64,000 nucleotides of DNA from Dehalococcoidia bacterium (GTDB lineage: Bacteria > Chloroflexota > Dehalococcoidia > DSTF01 > JACRBR01), in NCBI GenBank assembly GCA_015478665.1, contig JADMII010000001.1, forward strand, positions 247,537 through 311,536, in the 5' to 3' direction. Shown one piece after another: positions 1 to 8,343 of the stretch. Each line of letters opens with the position of its first letter. Within the stretch, counting starts at the first letter, position 1. Position numbers and translations under genes: made by a program. The notes beneath the pieces were generated by a model. It was not told the origin of the DNA and made no database searches. It saw only the letters and a list, made by a program, of their open reading frames with translations.

Positions 1-23
1 GCCGTGCCGTGTCGTCCCCGACG

Positions 24-776
24 TCAGGGCGCCTTGAGCCAGGCGATCAGTTCCGGCGCAAGCAGGCGCGCGCTGAGCTCGTCGTCGCTGAGGGCGATGA
101 AGCCGCGCAGGTCCTGGATGATCAGGGCGCCGGTGTTGTCGAAGCGCTGGGCAGCCTCGCGGATGAAGCGGAAATCCGGGTTGGTGTCGCAGAAGCCGAG
201 GAAGAGGAAGTACACCCGGTCGCCGCGCCGCTGCGACTCTTCGAGCACCTGCACCGTGCGCGCCTCGTCGCTCTCGTGGTTCTCCCCGTCGGTGACGAAG
301 AGCACGAGCGACCGCTTCTGTTCGGGCGACGCCTGCTCTCTCGCCGGCCGTCCGAAGAAGCGGCTGAGGATGCCCTGGTCACGCTGCCGCTGCGGCAGCC
401 AGCCGAAGTGCTCGAGGTTGCGTTCGAGCACGTAGCTGTACGTCGTGCCGCCGCCCCAGCCCGGCACGCGGTCGACGACGCGCCGGCGCAGGTAGCCCTC
501 GGCGTCGTCGGGCGTCACCACGCCGACGTAGTGCACATGGTGCTCGCCGTCGGAGAACGTGAAGACGTCCATCTTGCCGTCCGGGTCGAGCACCATGCCG
601 TACGGCACCAGCCGCTCGACGAGCCGGCTCGTCGTCCCCTCCTCGTGCTCATGCTCGAAGGAGCCGGAGACGTCGATGTCGAAGATCAGCTCCGCCTTGA
701 CGTCCGGGCGGACGCCCGCCTTGTCGAGGTTGAGGCGGATCGCCTGCGCCGACTTGTTGAGGTCCAGAGACAGCAT
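24..776 (-). CDS. vWA domain protein of the TerF/TerY type
   Basis: A 250-residue von Willebrand A-type protein. The metal-ion-dependent adhesion site is visible as DIDVSGS near residue 33, and a later VTDGEN segment supplies the second acidic loop. Family members are cytosolic and accompany TerD and TelA proteins in tellurite/phage/stress operons, where they are thought to mediate metal-dependent protein contacts; no catalytic role is known. An AAGGAG ribosome site 7 nt before the ATG supports the start. It is the last gene of the operon that begins at 3854, just downstream of a TelA-like gene. The exact subfamily (TerF-like versus TerY) is not certain. Confidence 0.8.
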   Translation of the reverse strand: MLSLDLNKSAQAIRLNLDKAGVRPDVKAELIFDIDVSGSFEHEHEEGTTSRLVERLVPYGMVLDPDGKMDVFTFSDGEHHVHYVGVVTPDDAEGYLRRRVVDRVPGWGGGTTYSYVLERNLEHFGWLPQRQRDQGILSRFFGRPAREQASPEQKRSLVLFVTDGENHESDEARTVQVLEESQRRGDRVYFLFLGFCDTNPDFRFIREAAQRFDNTGALIIQDLRGFIALSDDELSARLLAPELIAWLKAP

Positions 777-803
777 GGTGAAGCTCCTTCTATCGTTGCA
801 TCC

Positions 804-1898
804 CTATCGTTGCATCCGCTCAAGGATCGTCCGCAGTTGGTACGCCATCTCGCTGGACTCCGTCGGCGTCGGCGCGCTGCCGGATACCGCCGTCAGCGAG
901 GCGATGCTGCCGAGCCAGCCGGGCACGAGCACCAGCGCCACATCCTGGATCGCGCTGATCAGCTGGAGCGGCTGTTCGACCTGCGCTTCGCGCGCGGTCG
1001 AGCTGCCGCGGATCTGCAGCACGGTCTGGGTCAGGCTCATGCTGCGATCGAGGAAGCGCCGCGACAGCTCCCTGCGCTCCGCATCGGGAAGCTCGTCGTC
1101 CGCCGCCTCGGCGTCGCGCTCGTAGTACTTCGAGAGAAACTGCGCGGCGAGGGCGGCCGCTTCGACGTCGTCACCGACGGCGTCGATCTCACGCGACGAC
1201 TCCTCGATCTCGCCCTTCAGGCGGAGCAGATCATCGAGCGCGCTCCGCATCAGCTTCAGCAACTGGTCGATCTCCACGCTGGCGGCGCGCAGTTCCTCCG
1301 GCGTCTCGATCTTCTTGGAAAAGATCTTCCGGAAGTAGGTGCCGACGCCCCCTTCGCGGGCGGCGCCGGCGACCGCGACGATGTCGATCGACCGGAGGAT
1401 CTCCATCATGCGGTTCAGATGCGCCGTCACGCGTGTCAGGACGTCGGACTCCGCACGCCGCAGGCTCGCCGTGATGAGGTCTGCGTAGGCTTGCTGGACG
1501 CGGTTGCCCCAGAGCACGACAGCGCTGCTCCGGGCGTCGTCGGGCACGTACCCCTGCACGAGGCGCTGCGCGCGCGACACCACCTCGGGGCTGGCGCCCG
1601 CCGCAAGCGCCTGCAGCTCCTCGATCGTCACCGGCAGGCGCTTGCGCTCGACGCCGCGCACGGTAGTCGGTGTCGTGATCGGCGCGCCGGGCTCGTCGTG
1701 ACCGCCCTGCGACGTGCCGGGCGACGGCGGGACGGCGGCCGGGTCGATCTGCGATGGGTGCGGGAGCGGGCGCTGCGGTGTAGCGTCGGCGGGCGCGGCG
1801 TCGGGCCGCGAGGGCGGCCGCAGGATGGTGGGGCCGAAGACACGCCGCCGCGGCGCGGGCTGCCCGTCCTCCGGCTTCTGGCTCTCCTGTTCGGGCAT
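804..1898 (-). CDS. Divergent TelA-like helical protein
   Basis: About 364 residues. The first ~110 are proline- and alanine-rich and look disordered; the rest is predicted helical. A C-terminal stretch (LTQTVLQIRGSSTAREAQ onward, ending in a VPGWLGSIASL segment) resembles the part of TelA family proteins that reads roughly as R.VALQ..PQIRLIQ.N...IPLWK. I therefore read it as a diverged TelA relative. It sits between TerD and the vWA gene on the same strand with short gaps, so it belongs to this Ter-type operon. GTG at 1901 and ATG at 1898 are adjacent possible starts, and the ribosome site (AGGCGG) is weak. The TelA assignment is by eye; it could instead be a separate helical partner. Confidence 0.5.
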   Translation of the reverse strand: MPEQESQKPEDGQPAPRRRVFGPTILRPPSRPDAAPADATPQRPLPHPSQIDPAAVPPSPGTSQGGHDEPGAPITTPTTVRGVERKRLPVTIEELQALAAGASPEVVSRAQRLVQGYVPDDARSSAVVLWGNRVQQAYADLITASLRRAESDVLTRVTAHLNRMMEILRSIDIVAVAGAAREGGVGTYFRKIFSKKIETPEELRAASVEIDQLLKLMRSALDDLLRLKGEIEESSREIDAVGDDVEAAALAAQFLSKYYERDAEAADDELPDAERRELSRRFLDRSMSLTQTVLQIRGSSTAREAQVEQPLQLISAIQDVALVLVPGWLGSIASLTAVSGSAPTPTESSEMAYQLRTILERMQR

Positions 1899-1917
1899 CA
1901 CACCGCCTGTTCGATGT

Positions 1918-2535
1918 TCAGGAGAACTGCGCCAGCACGTCGTTGAAGGTGCCGACGAAGCCGCGACCGACGGGCGCGTACTCCCATCCCTGCTCGCCGA
2001 GGATGATCGACCCGAACTGGACGACGTTGAACTCCTTGAACTCGCTGGACAGCTGATACGCCCCCAGTTCCTTGCCGGCGTCGTCGGCGATCGTGATACC
2101 GGCCTGCTCGATCTCGTCGAACGTCTCCGCTTCGCCGTTCGAGTGGATGGTGACGAAGATCGGGATCTCGTTCACACCCTCCGGCAGGCGCGAGCCATCG
2201 ATGGTGATCGTCTCCTCGCTCCCCTGCTCGCGGACGTCCGGGCTGTGCGTGACGGCGCCTTCCGGGGTAGCGAAGGAGCCGTCGCTGTTGTTGACCAGGA
2301 CGCCGCCCTGGGGATTCATCAGCTTGGTGTTATAGGTCGAGAGGATGCTCTCCAGCCGCGACACCTTCGCGCCGGCGCCCGCGTTCCGCGCTTCGAGCGC
2401 GTGCACGTCGACGTCGTGGATGTGCGTGTGGCCGCAGCGCCAGCCGACCGTCACGTGGAAGCGCTCGCCTTTGCTCAACGAAAGCCGCAGCTTCGGCGTC
2501 GTCTCCCCCGGCTTCTCGAGCGCCAGCGTCAGCAT
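1918..2535 (-). CDS. TerD domain protein (tellurite/stress response)
   Basis: A 205-residue single-domain TerD/CABP-family protein. Family features visible are the GAVTHSPDVREQGSEETI segment, the FVTIH strand, the TIADDAGKELGAYQL segment and a C-terminal FGSIILGEQGWEYAPVG strand pair. TerD proteins bind calcium through acidic loops and act in the cytosol in tellurite, phage and general stress resistance; their mechanism is poorly understood. The start has a GAGGAG ribosome site 8 nt upstream. It lies between the upstream TelA gene (2574-3854) and a TelA-like gene, in one operon. The acidic N-terminal motif of canonical TerD (DLDASC) is not conserved here. Confidence 0.85.
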   Translation of the reverse strand: MLTLALEKPGETTPKLRLSLSKGERFHVTVGWRCGHTHIHDVDVHALEARNAGAGAKVSRLESILSTYNTKLMNPQGGVLVNNSDGSFATPEGAVTHSPDVREQGSEETITIDGSRLPEGVNEIPIFVTIHSNGEAETFDEIEQAGITIADDAGKELGAYQLSSEFKEFNVVQFGSIILGEQGWEYAPVGRGFVGTFNDVLAQFS

Positions 2536-2573
2536 GGTCGGACTCCTCGTCTATCGACGGCTGCGCGCGCCGT

Positions 2574-3854
2574 TCAGGGGACGGGATTCGCCTGGGCGAG
2601 CGTCGCGAGCTCATCGCGGGCGGCGGCGAACTTCTCGCGCGCCTGGTCGAACTTCTCTTCGGTCGTCTGCCGGGCGGCGGCGACGAGCGTGTTGATCTCC
2701 TTCGTCGTCGCGATGATCTGCTCGATCTGCTGCGCCTGGGCCAGGCGGTTCTCGCCGGGCGCCTGCGCGGCGGCGACGGCAACGTCCTTGAGCGCGCGGC
2801 CGCGAACCTCCGTCAGTTGCCGGTCGAGCTGCGCCTGCCGCTGCGCCACCTGCTGGACGTTCTTCACGGCGAAGGCGCCGTTGATCGAAAGCAGCGTCAT
2901 CTTGATCGAGGCGAAGCGCGCGGAGACGGTGGTCGCCGTCTCCTGCAGCGTCGCCACGCCCGCCTGCTCGATCTGCTGGATGACGAGGCGGTCGGCGGGC
3001 AGCCGTGTATACGTCCCTTCGAGCGCCAGCGCGCGGCTCTCGAGCAGTTGCAGCCGGTCCTGCAGCTCCTGGATGCGCGACTGCGCGGCGACATCGCCCG
3101 GCGTCACCTTCGCCTGCTCCGCCGCCACGTACGGCCGCGCCTTCTCGAGGAAGGCGCGCGCCACCGCCGCGGAGACGGTGAAGTCCGAGAAGTGCGTGCC
3201 GTAGCTCTGCTTCAGGGCATCGAGCGACTTGAGCTCCGTGAAGAGGTTCTGCATCTCCCGCTCGAGCTGGCCTTCGAGACCATTCATCTCGTCGGCGAGG
3301 GTGCGCGTCCGGCCCGAGACGAGGGCGCCGATCTCGTCGAGCAGTTGCTGCTGCATCTCCGCGCGCTTCTTCCCGCGCAGCCGGCCGAAGATCGAGTTCA
3401 ACAGGCCGGGCTTCTCGCCACGCTGCACCTGGTCGAGCAGATCCGGCAGCTTGGCGTCGTCGACGCCCTTCTGGAGCCGGCCGAAGAGGTCGAAGACCTT
3501 CGCCGCCGACTTCTTGTCCAACCGCGCCAAAAATCCATCCAGCGTCCGCTGCAGCGCCGTCTCGGAGTCGAGCCCGATCTTGATCACGTCGCTTGAGCGC
3601 ATGGAGCCGAAGTCGAGAGTGGCGACCTGCTTCTCGACCACCGGCACCTGATCCGGCTGCAGCACGATGGCGCCGGTCTCCAGTCCCGGCGCCGTCGCGG
3701 GCACCGGCGCCGCCCCCGCGGCGGTCGAATCCGCACCGCCGGCCGGCGGCGCTGCGCTCCCGTTCGGAGCGGCGCCTGATTGCGGCGCCGGTGCGTCGGT
3801 GGCCGCTGCATCCGCCGCCGTCGGGTCGACTGGGCCGCTGCTGGTTGACTCCAT
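2574..3854 (-). CDS. telA: TelA family toxic-anion resistance protein
   Basis: A 426-residue protein with a ~85-residue Ala/Pro/Gly-rich N-terminus followed by long amphipathic helices. The helical region includes LQDRLQLLESRALALEGTY and a later ARQTTEEKFDQAREKFAAA coiled coil, typical of TelA/KlaA toxic-anion resistance proteins. These are cytosolic helical proteins linked to tellurite resistance and membrane stress; biochemical activity is unknown. The ATG at 3854 was chosen because a GAGGAG site lies ahead of it and the reading frame upstream looks non-coding. First gene of a four-gene operon (telA, terD, telA-like, vWA) and has a perfect TATAAT upstream. Confidence 0.75.
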   Translation of the reverse strand: MESTSSGPVDPTAADAAATDAPAPQSGAAPNGSAAPPAGGADSTAAGAAPVPATAPGLETGAIVLQPDQVPVVEKQVATLDFGSMRSSDVIKIGLDSETALQRTLDGFLARLDKKSAAKVFDLFGRLQKGVDDAKLPDLLDQVQRGEKPGLLNSIFGRLRGKKRAEMQQQLLDEIGALVSGRTRTLADEMNGLEGQLEREMQNLFTELKSLDALKQSYGTHFSDFTVSAAVARAFLEKARPYVAAEQAKVTPGDVAAQSRIQELQDRLQLLESRALALEGTYTRLPADRLVIQQIEQAGVATLQETATTVSARFASIKMTLLSINGAFAVKNVQQVAQRQAQLDRQLTEVRGRALKDVAVAAAQAPGENRLAQAQQIEQIIATTKEINTLVAAARQTTEEKFDQAREKFAAARDELATLAQANPVP

Positions 3855-3932
3855 GATCACTCCTCGCCGGTCTTCGGCAGGGTGGACAGAACCGGCCGGC
3901 AATCGGTGCCGGGGGCGTCGCCCATCCATTCC

Positions 3933-3938
3933 ATTATA
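3933..3938 (-). promoter_or_regulatory. -10 element of the Ter operon promoter
   Basis: A perfect TATAAT on the minus strand, about 79 nt before the telA start. The -35 region 17-18 nt further upstream is poorly conserved. The predicted transcript would have a leader of about 70 nt. The rest of the 3855-4128 gap shows nothing else that I recognise. Confidence 0.5.
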
Positions 3939-4128
3939 GGTCATCGAGGGTAGAGGCCATCGAAGGACTCCGGGAATCCGCCCCTCACCGCCCGCGTCAC
4001 TTCGACTGGCGCCCGCGAAGCGTCGTGTGTATAGCCTCATGATGCAGCGGGTCGCCGGGGCGCGGCGCGGTTCGGAGCGTCCGACGAGCTGCCTGCGTTC
4101 ACCGGGCGCGGACATGGAGCGTGGACGC

Positions 4129-4785
4129 ATGCGGATCATCGATGTGAGCGTGCCGGTGCGGCCAGGCATGGCAGTGTACGAAGGCGACCCGACCGTGCGC
4201 CGCGAGCTCGTTCAGTCGATCGCCGGCGGCGGCATCTGCAACGTCAGCCGCCTCGACTGCGGCGTCCACAGCGGCACGCACATCGATGCGCCTGCGCACT
4301 TCATCGACGGCGCTCCCGGCATCGAGGCGACGCCGCTCGACGCGCTGATCGGCGAGGCGCATGTGGTCGATGCTACGACGATCACGACCGATATCGACGC
4401 CGCTACGCTCGCTGCGCTTGCCATCCCGCCCGGCGCCACCCGTGTGCTCTTCAAGACGCCGAACTCACGACTGTGGGCAAGCCCGGCGTTTTCGCGGGAC
4501 TTCTTCGGGCTTACAGAGGACGCCGCGCGGGCGCTGGTGGCGCGCGGCGTCCGGCTCGTCGGCATCGACTATCTGTCGATCGCGCCCTTGGCCGCGCCGG
4601 CGCCGACGCACCTCGCGCTGCTGTCGGTGGGCGTCGTCATCGTCGAGGGGCTCGACCTGCGCGCGGCACCGCCGGGTGCCTACCGCCTGCTCTGCCTGCC
4701 GCTGCTGTTGGAAGGCTCCGACGGCGCACCGGCACGCGCGGTGCTGGTCGATGATGCGCGCCACGACGTCCTGCGCGACCGTTGA
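4129..4785 (+). CDS. Cyclase/kynurenine formamidase-family metal hydrolase
   Basis: A 218-residue member of the cyclase family (PF04199: KynB, isatin hydrolase and polyketide cyclase-like enzymes). The diagnostic metal-binding motif HSGTHIDAPAHF is near residues 46-57. KynB hydrolyses N-formylkynurenine in tryptophan breakdown, but the family also acts on other lactam/amide substrates, and no kynurenine gene is nearby, so the substrate is unknown. The MRIIDVSVPVR start was chosen because the family normally begins with this strand and a GGAG lies 10 nt upstream; an in-frame ATG at 4114 is possible. It stands alone, divergent from the Ter operon. Confidence 0.8.
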   Translation: MRIIDVSVPVRPGMAVYEGDPTVRRELVQSIAGGGICNVSRLDCGVHSGTHIDAPAHFIDGAPGIEATPLDALIGEAHVVDATTITTDIDAATLAALAIPPGATRVLFKTPNSRLWASPAFSRDFFGLTEDAARALVARGVRLVGIDYLSIAPLAAPAPTHLALLSVGVVIVEGLDLRAAPPGAYRLLCLPLLLEGSDGAPARAVLVDDARHDVLRDR

Positions 4786-4959
4786 ATTATGGACATCATC
4801 AGGCGAAGCAGGCGTGTACGCTGCGCGATGCGCACCGCCACGGCTGCTTCGCTCTCGCGTGCACCTCTACCTGGGCGTCAGAACGGACCTGCGCGGTCGG
4901 CGGCCGAGCCCATCGAGAGACCGGCCGCCAGCTGCATTCCGATCCCACGCCGCCGAACG

Positions 4960-5991
4960 CTACGCCGCGCGGACGCGGTTGCGGACGACGATCGCATCCC
5001 GCCCGAGCGAGATTACGTCGGCCGGGGCGATGTCGTGCTTGCCGCCGAAGCCAAGGATGCCGGCGCTCGCGTGGTAGCCGGCAATCTGTCCCTTCTCGTC
5101 GAGCAGCACCTTGTCCAGCTTGCCGACCGAGTCGCCGCCTTCGGTCAACACCTTCACGCCTTCGAGGTGGATGCCGGCCGCCGCCAACTCGCGGGCGTGC
5201 GCCGTGCTGGAGATGCCTTCGAGGTTGGACTCGCTGTCGATCGTGACGGCGTCGCCGCCGAAGCCGTGGATGTGCGAGCGGTCGAGGAACATGCGCGATC
5301 CGTGCAGCGCCGATGCCGAGACGAGCAGCCCGAGGACGCGCCGCGCCTGCGGGTCGAAGAGCACCTCCTTCACCGTGCCGAGGTCTCGCCCCTCCTGCGT
5401 CGCCAGCACGTGCATTCCCTGCAGATCCTTCACGTCTCGCACCGCCATCGCCGACTCCTTGCTGCTGGATTCGTACGCTCGCACGCGCGCGTCGGCGCGT
5501 GCCTGATCGACGACGTCGGCGACCGGCACGTGCTCTTCGCGCGCCAGCTCGGATTCGACCGCCTCGCCGTATGTGCCGTCGCTGACCGGCGGCGTCTCCG
5601 GGTCGCGCGCCGCATGCGTGTGGCGCAGCCGCTCGCGCTGGGCCGCAAGCTGGCGCTCCATCGACTCACGCTGCCGCGCCAGCTCCTCCTCGGGCAGGCC
5701 CGCTGTGTCCATGCTCGGCGCGGAGACGGCCTCCGTCGGGTCGGCGTCGCGGTTCGCCAGCTTGTGCGACGGCAACTCTTCGGCGGTGAAGCTGACGGTG
5801 ATCGCGCCGGCGCCAGCGTCGATCACCAGCTGGCGGTCGAGCCAGAAGTCGCGGCCACGCTCGGCGTCCACCTGGAACTGCTTGCTCGTCACGTCGCGCA
5901 CCACGCCGACATCGATGCCGTCCGATGTCCGCACGCGGAGCCCCTTCTCGACCTTCGCGGTCAGCGGCGTGGAATCGGATTGCTGCACCAT
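4960..5991 (-). CDS. PRC-barrel domain protein with DUF2171-like N-terminus
   Basis: A 343-residue soluble protein. Residues ~12-75 form a small barrel (GLRVRTSDGIDVGVVRDV, then DFWLD) like the DUF2171 module. A charged, glutamine- and glutamate-rich linker (~80-175) leads to two PRC-barrel-like units (~185-260 and ~260-340; AVRDVKDLQGMHVLATQEG and GVKVLTEGGDSVGKLDKVL). PRC barrels are small beta modules found in RimM and photosynthetic reaction-centre H subunits; in stand-alone proteins their role is unknown, often linked to stress. The start has a GAGGAGGTG ribosome site. It seems monocistronic. Confidence 0.75.
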   Translation of the reverse strand: MVQQSDSTPLTAKVEKGLRVRTSDGIDVGVVRDVTSKQFQVDAERGRDFWLDRQLVIDAGAGAITVSFTAEELPSHKLANRDADPTEAVSAPSMDTAGLPEEELARQRESMERQLAAQRERLRHTHAARDPETPPVSDGTYGEAVESELAREEHVPVADVVDQARADARVRAYESSSKESAMAVRDVKDLQGMHVLATQEGRDLGTVKEVLFDPQARRVLGLLVSASALHGSRMFLDRSHIHGFGGDAVTIDSESNLEGISSTAHARELAAAGIHLEGVKVLTEGGDSVGKLDKVLLDEKGQIAGYHASAGILGFGGKHDIAPADVISLGRDAIVVRNRVRAA

Positions 5992-6147
5992 CTCACACCT
6001 CCTCGACGATCCAGCCGCCTCTATGCTAGGCGGGCCATCATTGAGCGCTCGTCAGAGGGTAGGCGCACGGTGTGTCGGTTTCATTACGGAGCGCGGTTGA
6101 GCGGCCGCGTCACCCGCTTCGGGCAGCGGTGGTCTGCGGCTGGGAGA

Positions 6148-8244
6148 TCAGCCGCCGGCGGCGACGGTCCCGGGCGGCGCCTCAAGGAAGATCGCGGCGA
6201 GCGGCGGCACCGTGAGCGCCAGTGAGTACGGGCGGCCGTGCGCCGGCGCCGGCTGCGCCTCGATGCCGCCGAAGTTGCCCTGACCGCTACCGCCGTACTC
6301 CTCGGCGTCGGTGTTCAGGCGCTCGCGCCAGATGCCGGCGGCCGGCACGCCCACCCGGTACCCGTGCCGCGGCACCGGCGTGAAGTTGCAGACGACGAGC
6401 ACATCCGGCGCCCGCCGTGCGCGCGGGCTCGCCGCGTGCGCCGAAGCGTCGCGCTCTCCGGCGGTGGCGCGACCGCCAGCGCGGGCGGCGCTCGCCGCGG
6501 TGTCGTCGCCTATCGTGGCGCCGGACGCCTGGGCGGCGGGGGCGCGCGCGTGCCGCAGGAAGCTGATGATGCTGTGCTCGGCGTCGCTGGCGTCGACCCA
6601 TTCGAAGCCGGCGGCGTCGCAGTCCAACTCATGCAGCGCCGGCAGCGACGCGTAGAGGCGATTCAAATCGCGGACGCACACCTGCACGCCACGCGCCAAC
6701 GGCATGTCGCGGAGGTGCCAGGCGACGCTCTCGTCATGGTGCCACTCGGTGTCCTGCGCCAGCTCGTCGCCCATGAAGAGGAGCTTCTTGCCCGCCTGCC
6801 CGTACATGTAGCCGAAGAGCAGGCGCAGGTTCGCGTGCTTCTGCCACGCATCACCGGGCATCTTGTCGAGCAGCGAGCGCTTGCCGTGCACGACCTCATC
6901 GTGCGACAGCGGCAGCACGAAGTTCTCGTTGAACGCGTAGAGCGAACGAAACGTCAGCTCGTTCTGGTGGAAGCGCCGGTGCACGGGCTCGCGGCTCATG
7001 TAGCGCAGCGTGTCGTGCATCCATCCCATGTCCCACTTCGCGCCGAAGCCCAGTCCGCCGACGTAGGTGGGCCGTGAGACCATCGGCCACGCCGTCGACT
7101 CTTCGGCGTAGGTCTGCACGTCGGGGCGGGCGCGATAGACCTCCTCGTTGAGGCGCCGCAGGAAGGCGATGGCGTCGAGGTTCTCGCGGCCGCCGTGCCT
7201 GTTCGGGACCCACTCGCCGGCCTTGCGGGAATAGTCGAGGTAGAGCATCGACGCGACGGCGTCGACGCGCAGGCCGTCGGCATGGTAGGCGTCGAGCCAG
7301 AAGAGGGCGTTGCTGAGCAGGAAGCTGCGGACCTCCGGCCGGCCGTAGTTGAAGATGAAGCTCTTCCAGTCCGGGTGGAAGCCCTGCCGTCGGTCCGCGT
7401 GCTCGTACAGGTGCGTGCCATCGAAGTAGCCGAGGCCGTGCTCGTCCGTGGGGAAGTGCGACGGCACCCAGTCGAGGATGACGCCGATGCCGCGCTGGTG
7501 CAGGCGATCGATGAGGTACATCAGGTCCTGCGGCGTGCCGTAGCGCGACGTCGGCGCGAAGTAGCCGGTGGTCTGGTATCCCCACGACCCGAAGAAGGGG
7601 TGCTCCATCAGCGGCAGGAACTCGACGTGCGTGAACCCCATCGACGCCACGTAGTCCGCGAGCTCGACCGCCAGCTCGCGATAGCCCAGCGAGCGCATGC
7701 CCTCGGCCATCTGGCGTCGCCACGACCCCGCGTGCAGCTCGTAGATCGCGATCGGCGCGGCGAGGCTGTTGGCAGCGCCGCGAGACGCCATCCAGCCGCC
7801 GTCGCCCCAGTCGTAGTCGAGGTCCCAGACGACGGAGCCCGTCCGCGGCGGCGCTTCGGCGCGAAACGCGAACGGGTCGGCCTTTTCGACGGTGTAGCCG
7901 CGGTGGCGCCCCGTGATCCGGTACTTGTACAGCGCGCCGGCGCCGACCCCGGGCACGAACCCCTCCCAGATCCCCGAGCGCCCGCGCGGCCTCAGCGCCG
8001 CGCCGTCGCCGGCCCAGCCGTTGAAGTCGCCGACGACGCTGACGGCCGCCGCGTTCGGCGCCCAGACGGCGAAGTACGTGCCGCCGACGCCGCCGGCAGT
8101 CAGCGGATGGGCGCCGAGGTGCTGCGCGAGGCCGACGTGGCTGCCCTCGTTGAACAGGTACAGGTCGTCGTCGCTCAGCAGCGAGATGGCGGGCGATGCG
8201 GGAGCGTCGGCGCGCGGCGTGCGTCGACGTCGCGTCTCACTCAT
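6148..8244 (-). CDS. glgB: 1,4-alpha-glucan branching enzyme
   Basis: A 698-residue GH13 enzyme that makes alpha-1,6 branches in glycogen. It has one N-terminal CBM48 domain ([18 protein letters not shown]), then the catalytic barrel with [15 protein letters not shown] (nucleophile Asp), EESTAW (acid/base Glu) and [15 protein letters not shown]. It lacks the extra N1 domain of E. coli GlgB, as many bacterial forms do. The C-terminal all-beta domain is interrupted by about 50 Ala/Arg/Gly-rich residues (bases ~6400-6560), which is unusual. The ATG at 8244 gives a typical N-terminus; a longer start at 8292 is possible. No other glycogen gene is in the window. Confidence 0.93.
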   Translation of the reverse strand: MSETRRRRTPRADAPASPAISLLSDDDLYLFNEGSHVGLAQHLGAHPLTAGGVGGTYFAVWAPNAAAVSVVGDFNGWAGDGAALRPRGRSGIWEGFVPGVGAGALYKYRITGRHRGYTVEKADPFAFRAEAPPRTGSVVWDLDYDWGDGGWMASRGAANSLAAPIAIYELHAGSWRRQMAEGMRSLGYRELAVELADYVASMGFTHVEFLPLMEHPFFGSWGYQTTGYFAPTSRYGTPQDLMYLIDRLHQRGIGVILDWVPSHFPTDEHGLGYFDGTHLYEHADRRQGFHPDWKSFIFNYGRPEVRSFLLSNALFWLDAYHADGLRVDAVASMLYLDYSRKAGEWVPNRHGGRENLDAIAFLRRLNEEVYRARPDVQTYAEESTAWPMVSRPTYVGGLGFGAKWDMGWMHDTLRYMSREPVHRRFHQNELTFRSLYAFNENFVLPLSHDEVVHGKRSLLDKMPGDAWQKHANLRLLFGYMYGQAGKKLLFMGDELAQDTEWHHDESVAWHLRDMPLARGVQVCVRDLNRLYASLPALHELDCDAAGFEWVDASDAEHSIISFLRHARAPAAQASGATIGDDTAASAARAGGRATAGERDASAHAASPRARRAPDVLVVCNFTPVPRHGYRVGVPAAGIWRERLNTDAEEYGGSGQGNFGGIEAQPAPAHGRPYSLALTVPPLAAIFLEAPPGTVAAGG

Positions 8245-8343
8245 CGTCGCAGATCCATACCGGAACGATACCGGACGCGCCCGCGAGCGCATCGCCGCAG
8301 GCCCGCCGGCGCCTGCGCTGCTCGATGGGCGCCGGGCCGGCTG

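Noticed and set aside
9-1946. A 645-codon open frame on the plus strand over the Ter operon
   Set aside because: Antisense to the vWA and TelA-like genes; no family resemblance.
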